A stretch of DNA of 8,497 nt. Source: CBFGRU01 sp965651255. Its GTDB lineage: Bacteria > Planctomycetota > Phycisphaerae > Phycisphaerales > SM1A02. Below the pieces are notes generated by a model that searched no databases, had not been told where the DNA came from, and saw only the letters and a list, made by a program, of their open reading frames with translations. A program made the position numbers and the translations under genes. The stretch's first letter is position 1. Every line of letters begins with the position of its first letter. Shown piece by piece: positions 5,973-8,497 of this stretch. The DNA lies in the NCBI GenBank assembly GCA_965651255.1, contig CBFGRU010000129.1, positions 1-8,497 on the forward strand. Direction: 5' to 3'.

Positions 5973-6515
5973 TCGCCCCGCTTCCTTCCGAATCGCTTCG
6001 ATGCATACCCCGATGTGCTCCCCCTGATCCACACCGAGTTCAGCAATCCCCTGCGCGATGTCTTCCCGAGAGACCGCCGCCGCGAACGCCTTGTCCTTCA
6101 GCTTCTTCTTCACGCTCTTCGGTTCGAGATCGCTGATCCCGTGCGGCCGCACCTTGGCGCACGCCACGATGAATCCCGCCAACTCATCCACCGCAAAGAG
6201 CGCCTTTGCCATCATCGTCTCGCGCTGCGTGCCGGAATACTCCGCATGGCCCAGAATCGCCTGCAGAATCTCCTCATCCACATCGCCCCGCGCCCGCAAA
6301 TGAGCGATGCCGATGAACGGATGCTCCTCCTTCGACGGGTGTTTCTCGTAGTCAAAATCGTGCAGCAGCCCTGCCACAATCCAGCGGTCTCTCTCCTGCG
6401 GCTCCAGCCGCTCCGCATACGCGCCCATGCACGCGGCAACGCATTCCATATGCACCCGCAACGCATTCGATTCCGTCCACTCTTCCATCAACGCTCGCGC
6501 TTCTCCGGGCGACAT
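5961..6515 (-). CDS. HD-superfamily metal-dependent phosphohydrolase
   Basis: This cytosolic-looking 184-residue protein has an HD fold. Candidate metal ligands are H22 (RVHMECV), the H52-D53 pair in GLLHDFDYEKHP, H90 (AILGHAEY) and D110 (FAVDELAGF). The LLHDFDYEKHP segment and the overall length resemble a family of small predicted HD hydrolases (COG2316-like) of unknown substrate. The family often begins with a short helix like MSPGEARALMEEW, and the ATG at 6515 has GGAG with 6-nt spacing, so that start is chosen. ATGs at 6527 and 6593 are alternatives; the extra residues from 6593 look like translated intergenic DNA. It is convergent with coaB and divergent from the carboxypeptidase gene, so it is probably a single-gene transcript. 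The substrate cannot be predicted from sequence; HD proteins act on nucleotides or phosphate esters. Confidence 0.82.
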   Translation of the reverse strand: MSPGEARALMEEWTESNALRVHMECVAACMGAYAERLEPQERDRWIVAGLLHDFDYEKHPSKEEHPFIGIAHLRARGDVDEEILQAILGHAEYSGTQRETMMAKALFAVDELAGFIVACAKVRPHGISDLEPKSVKKKLKDKAFAAAVSREDIAQGIAELGVDQGEHIGVCIEAIRKEAGRLGV

Positions 6516-6552
6516 TCGGTTCTCCATCACTCCGACCCTTCGTTTCTCGTGC

Positions 6553-6565
6553 GGGCGCGACGCCC
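6553..6565. repeat. GC inverted repeat in the HD/carboxypeptidase intergenic region
   Basis: GGGCG (6553-6557), CGA loop, CGCCC (6561-6565) is a perfect 5-bp inverted repeat in the 142-bp gap between two divergent genes. Only one copy is in this window. The surrounding phrase reminds me of dispersed intergenic repeats in planctomycete-type genomes, but that is memory, not proof. No convincing promoter was found in this gap. Confidence 0.25.
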
Positions 6566-6657
6566 ACCCTCCCCGTCCTTTCCGAGGGGCCATCCTACTC
6601 GCATTGTGGCCACTCGCAGGGTAGATTCATCATTCCCCTTCGCCCAACGAACACTCG

Positions 6658-8238
6658 ATGCGTGAGAGACTCTTCATGCTCAGCACCCTGCTCTTCTCCG
6701 TGACCCTGACTCTCGCTCCCGTCCACGGGAACGATGATCTCCTCACCGTCGCGGAGAAGTCCGGCTACACCGAAACAGCCACCTACGCCGAGGTCATGAC
6801 CCTCGCCACCGCCATCGCCGACTCCGCAGACCACATCAACCTCATCGAGATGGGCACCACCCTCGAAGGCCGCGCGATTCCCATTCTCCTTCTGGCCAAT
6901 CCCCCCATCACCACCGCCGAAGAAGCCCGCGAATCCGGCAAACTCCTCATCTTTGCCTTCGCCAACATCCATGCCGGTGAAGTCTGCGGCAAAGAGGCGT
7001 TCCTCATGCTTGCCCGCGAATTCGCCGCACAACCCGATCACCCCCTCTTCAATGATCTCATCATCGCTCTGGCACCCATCTACAACGCCGATGGCAACGA
7101 ACGCTTCTCACCCGATAACCGCCCCGGCCAGGTCGGGCCGCGCGCCATGGGCCAGCGACCCAACGCCCAGGGCCTCGACCTCAACCGCGATTACATCAAA
7201 CTCGAATCGCCCGAAGCCAGGTCCATGGTCCGCTTCCTCACCGAGTGGGACCCCCACCTCATCTTCGATTCCCACACCACCAACGGATCCGCCCACCGCT
7301 ACACCATCACCTACGCAGAGCCCACCAACCCCGCCGGCTTCACCCCCTCCATCGAGTTCATCCGCGATGGCCTCCTCCCCACCGTCACCGAGCGCCTCCG
7401 CTCCCGCACCGGCTACGACATGTTCTTCTACGGCAACTTCAACCGCGACCAGACCATCTGGGCCACCTACTCCCACGAGCCGCGCTTCGGCGGGCCGTAC
7501 CACGGGCTGCGCGGCCAGATGTCCATCCTCTCCGAAGCGTACTCCTACGCCCCCTACCAGGATCGCATCCTTGCCACGCGCGAATTCCTTCGCGAAACCC
7601 TCACCTACGCCCAGGAGACGCAAGCCGACATCCTTCAACTCCACCAGCAGGCGAAGGATGACACCATCAACAAGGGCCGCGACCCCCAACCCTTCGACAC
7701 CGTCGGCATCCGCTATCGACCCGCTGCCTTCAACCAACCCACCACCATCAAGGGCTACGAGATGCAGCCCACCGAGCGCGGCCGTCCCGTCGCCACCGAC
7801 ACCCCCAAAGACTACCCCGTCATCTTCATCGGCCGCTTCGAGCCCACACTCAGTGTCCGCAGGCCGTACGCATATCTCATCCCGCCGGGCAACGATGACA
7901 TCATCGAGAAACTCCACCAGCACGGCGTCGAAACGCAGCCGTTCGAAGGCGAAGCGACGATCGAGCAGTACACGATTCAATCCATCGAGAAAGCGCGAAG
8001 GCCGTTCCAGGGCCATCTGCTCACGAGCGTCGAAGCGCACGCCTCACTCGCAACACAGCACTTCCCCGCCGGCTCAACCCTCATCCCCCTCGCCCAGCCG
8101 CTCGGCAACCTCATCATCTACCTGCTCGAACCGATGAGCGATGATGGCTTCACCACCTGGGAACTCTTCGGCGATCGGCTCAAAGTCGGCCAGCCCTACC
8201 CCATCGTGCGCATCGCGCGAGAACATGACCTCCACTGA
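6658..8238 (+). CDS. Exported M14-family zinc carboxypeptidase
   Basis: This 526-residue metallopeptidase is predicted to be exported. The N-terminus (MRERLF, then a hydrophobic stretch to about 22, then VHG) looks like a Sec signal peptide with cleavage near residue 24. The catalytic domain shows the M14 zinc motif HAGE (H105, E108), NADGNER (143-149, the NPDG-like substrate site), LDLNRDY (173-179, NR pair for substrate carboxylate), the third zinc ligand H206 in FDSHTTNG, and the likely general base E293 in LSEAYSYAPY. All catalytic groups appear present. Residues from about 340 to 526 form a C-terminal region I cannot assign; it has no obvious repeats or membrane segment. No clear Shine-Dalgarno precedes the ATG at 6658; Met7 (6676) is an alternative start that would also keep a signal-like stretch. 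It probably trims peptides or cell-wall material outside the cytoplasm; the substrate is unknown. It is transcribed alone and its stop codon lies at the edge of the tandem-repeat array. Confidence 0.87.
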   Translation: MRERLFMLSTLLFSVTLTLAPVHGNDDLLTVAEKSGYTETATYAEVMTLATAIADSADHINLIEMGTTLEGRAIPILLLANPPITTAEEARESGKLLIFAFANIHAGEVCGKEAFLMLAREFAAQPDHPLFNDLIIALAPIYNADGNERFSPDNRPGQVGPRAMGQRPNAQGLDLNRDYIKLESPEARSMVRFLTEWDPHLIFDSHTTNGSAHRYTITYAEPTNPAGFTPSIEFIRDGLLPTVTERLRSRTGYDMFFYGNFNRDQTIWATYSHEPRFGGPYHGLRGQMSILSEAYSYAPYQDRILATREFLRETLTYAQETQADILQLHQQAKDDTINKGRDPQPFDTVGIRYRPAAFNQPTTIKGYEMQPTERGRPVATDTPKDYPVIFIGRFEPTLSVRRPYAYLIPPGNDDIIEKLHQHGVETQPFEGEATIEQYTIQSIEKARRPFQGHLLTSVEAHASLATQHFPAGSTLIPLAQPLGNLIIYLLEPMSDDGFTTWELFGDRLKVGQPYPIVRIAREHDLH

Positions 8239-8281
8239 CTCTCCGCATCCTGCGCAGAGTCTGCGCATCCTCGGGAGAGTC
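8237..8281. repeat. Inverted copy of the repeat core at the carboxypeptidase stop
   Basis: GACTCTCC (8237-8244), which begins inside the TGA stop codon, is the exact reverse complement of GGAGAGTC at 8274-8281. The same GGAGAGTC recurs at 8334-8341, 8354-8361 and 8414-8421. A 6-bp version pairs with AGAGTC at 8256-8261. A transcript leaving the gene could therefore fold its stop region against any of several repeat units. No U-run follows, so it is not a standard intrinsic terminator. Confidence 0.45.
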
Positions 8282-8466
8282 TTACGATCCTCGGGAGAGC
8301 CGTAGCATCCTGCGCAGAGTCTTACGACCCTCGGGAGAGTCTTACTATCCTCGGGAGAGTCGTAGCATCCTGCGCAGAGTCGTACGATCCTCGGGAGAGC
8401 CGTAGCATCCTCGGGAGAGTCTTCACATCCTGCGCAGCGTCATTCGAGCATGCGCAGCATCAGTTG
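8247..8466. repeat. 20-bp tandem repeat array with a 60-bp ABB higher-order period
   Basis: Ten good units and one decayed unit follow each other without spacers, each 20 bp long, starting at 8247, 8267, 8287 and so on. Two core types alternate: type A ATCCTGCGCAGAGTC and type B ATCCTCGGGAGAGTC, followed by a variable 5-base tail such as TTACG or GTAGC. The order is A B B A B B A B B A, then a decayed A-like unit (8447-8466). Units at 8287 and 8387 are identical. Type A contains the 8-bp palindrome CTGCGCAG; type B keeps CTC/GAG symmetry at the same place. The period is not a multiple of three and both strands meet stop codons, so it is non-coding. It fills the space between two apparently convergent gene ends. 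Confidence 0.93.
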
Positions 8467-8497
8467 GTCGAGGACATCGTCCAGGATGTGGCGGCAC
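8440..8497 (-). CDS. Possible C-terminal end of an unidentified gene entering from the right edge
   Basis: Reading the minus strand from 8496, an open frame of 18 codons gives CRHILDDVLDQLMLRMLE and ends in TGA at 8442-8440. The composition (amphipathic, Leu and Asp rich) looks like a helical protein tail, and the stop falls exactly where the tandem repeats decay. The gene cannot be identified from so few residues, and a frame this short could be open by chance. If real, it is convergent with the carboxypeptidase gene. Confidence 0.35.
   Translation of the reverse strand, partial: CRHILDDVLDQLMLRMLE

Noticed and set aside
6516..6593. 26-residue N-terminal extension of the HD protein starting at 6593
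   Set aside because: The extra residues look like translated intergenic DNA with a GC inverted repeat; a GGAG-supported start exists at 6515.
7108..8040. Long minus-strand frame rich in Gly, Val and Asp opposite the carboxypeptidase
   Set aside because: It is the antisense shadow of a gene with strong third-position C bias, with no recognisable motif.
6953..8137. Long plus-strand frame rich in Pro, Ser and Thr
   Set aside because: It is a frame-shifted shadow of the carboxypeptidase gene; its low-complexity composition results from C-rich codons of the real frame.
8074..8268. Minus-strand 64-codon frame crossing the carboxypeptidase end and the first repeats
   Set aside because: It lies mostly antisense to the peptidase and starts in non-coding repeats; no support for a product.
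8247..8466. CRISPR array
   Set aside because: Units are 20 bp and directly contiguous with no unique spacers, and no cas genes are present.

Overview
The window looks like a bacterial chromosome segment, most likely from the Planctomycetota (Phycisphaerae-like). This is an inference from the paired GspE/PilB paralogs around PilT, the weak or absent Shine-Dalgarno sites in front of the right-hand genes, and the C-rich codon choice of those genes; no rRNA or marker gene proves it. The left 60% is a type IV pilus / type II secretion motor cluster on the minus strand. The right 40% holds unrelated housekeeping and exported-enzyme genes. No rRNA, tRNA, CRISPR array or insertion sequence was seen.

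Layout, right to left along the minus-strand pilus cluster: a PilB-type assembly ATPase (5054 to 3318), then after 38 nt the retraction ATPase PilT (3279 to 2167), a probable intrinsic terminator (2092-2061), a promoter-like pair abutting it, a second GspE/PilB-type ATPase (1903 to 149), and after a 49-nt gap with a perfect stem-loop the first 33 codons of the GspF/PilC platform protein (99 to the window edge). Both assembly ATPases carry the two-part MshEN-type N-terminal motif known in other proteins to bind c-di-GMP, plus Walker, Asp-box, His-box and tetracysteine zinc motifs. The cluster therefore encodes motors for pilus extension and retraction, and two alternative extension motors may serve one or more platforms.

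To the right, a divergent 213-bp intergenic region leads into coaB (5268-5972, +), a stand-alone phosphopantothenoylcysteine synthetase without its usual CoaC half. It meets an HD-superfamily hydrolase (6515 to 5961, -) tail to tail with a 12-bp overlap. A divergent gap of 142 bp then leads to an exported M14-type zinc carboxypeptidase (6658-8238, +).

The last part (8247-8466) is a 20-bp tandem array of ten good copies and one decayed copy. Its copies come in two types in the order ABBABBABBA, so a 60-bp higher-order unit is visible. It fills the space between the carboxypeptidase and what seems to be the C-terminal end of another minus-strand gene entering from the right edge. This array, the tetrapeptide-repeat linker in the upstream PilB, and the set of stem-loops at the leaders and gene junctions of the pilus cluster are the most unusual things here. 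I did not find a convincing wholly new multi-gene system.
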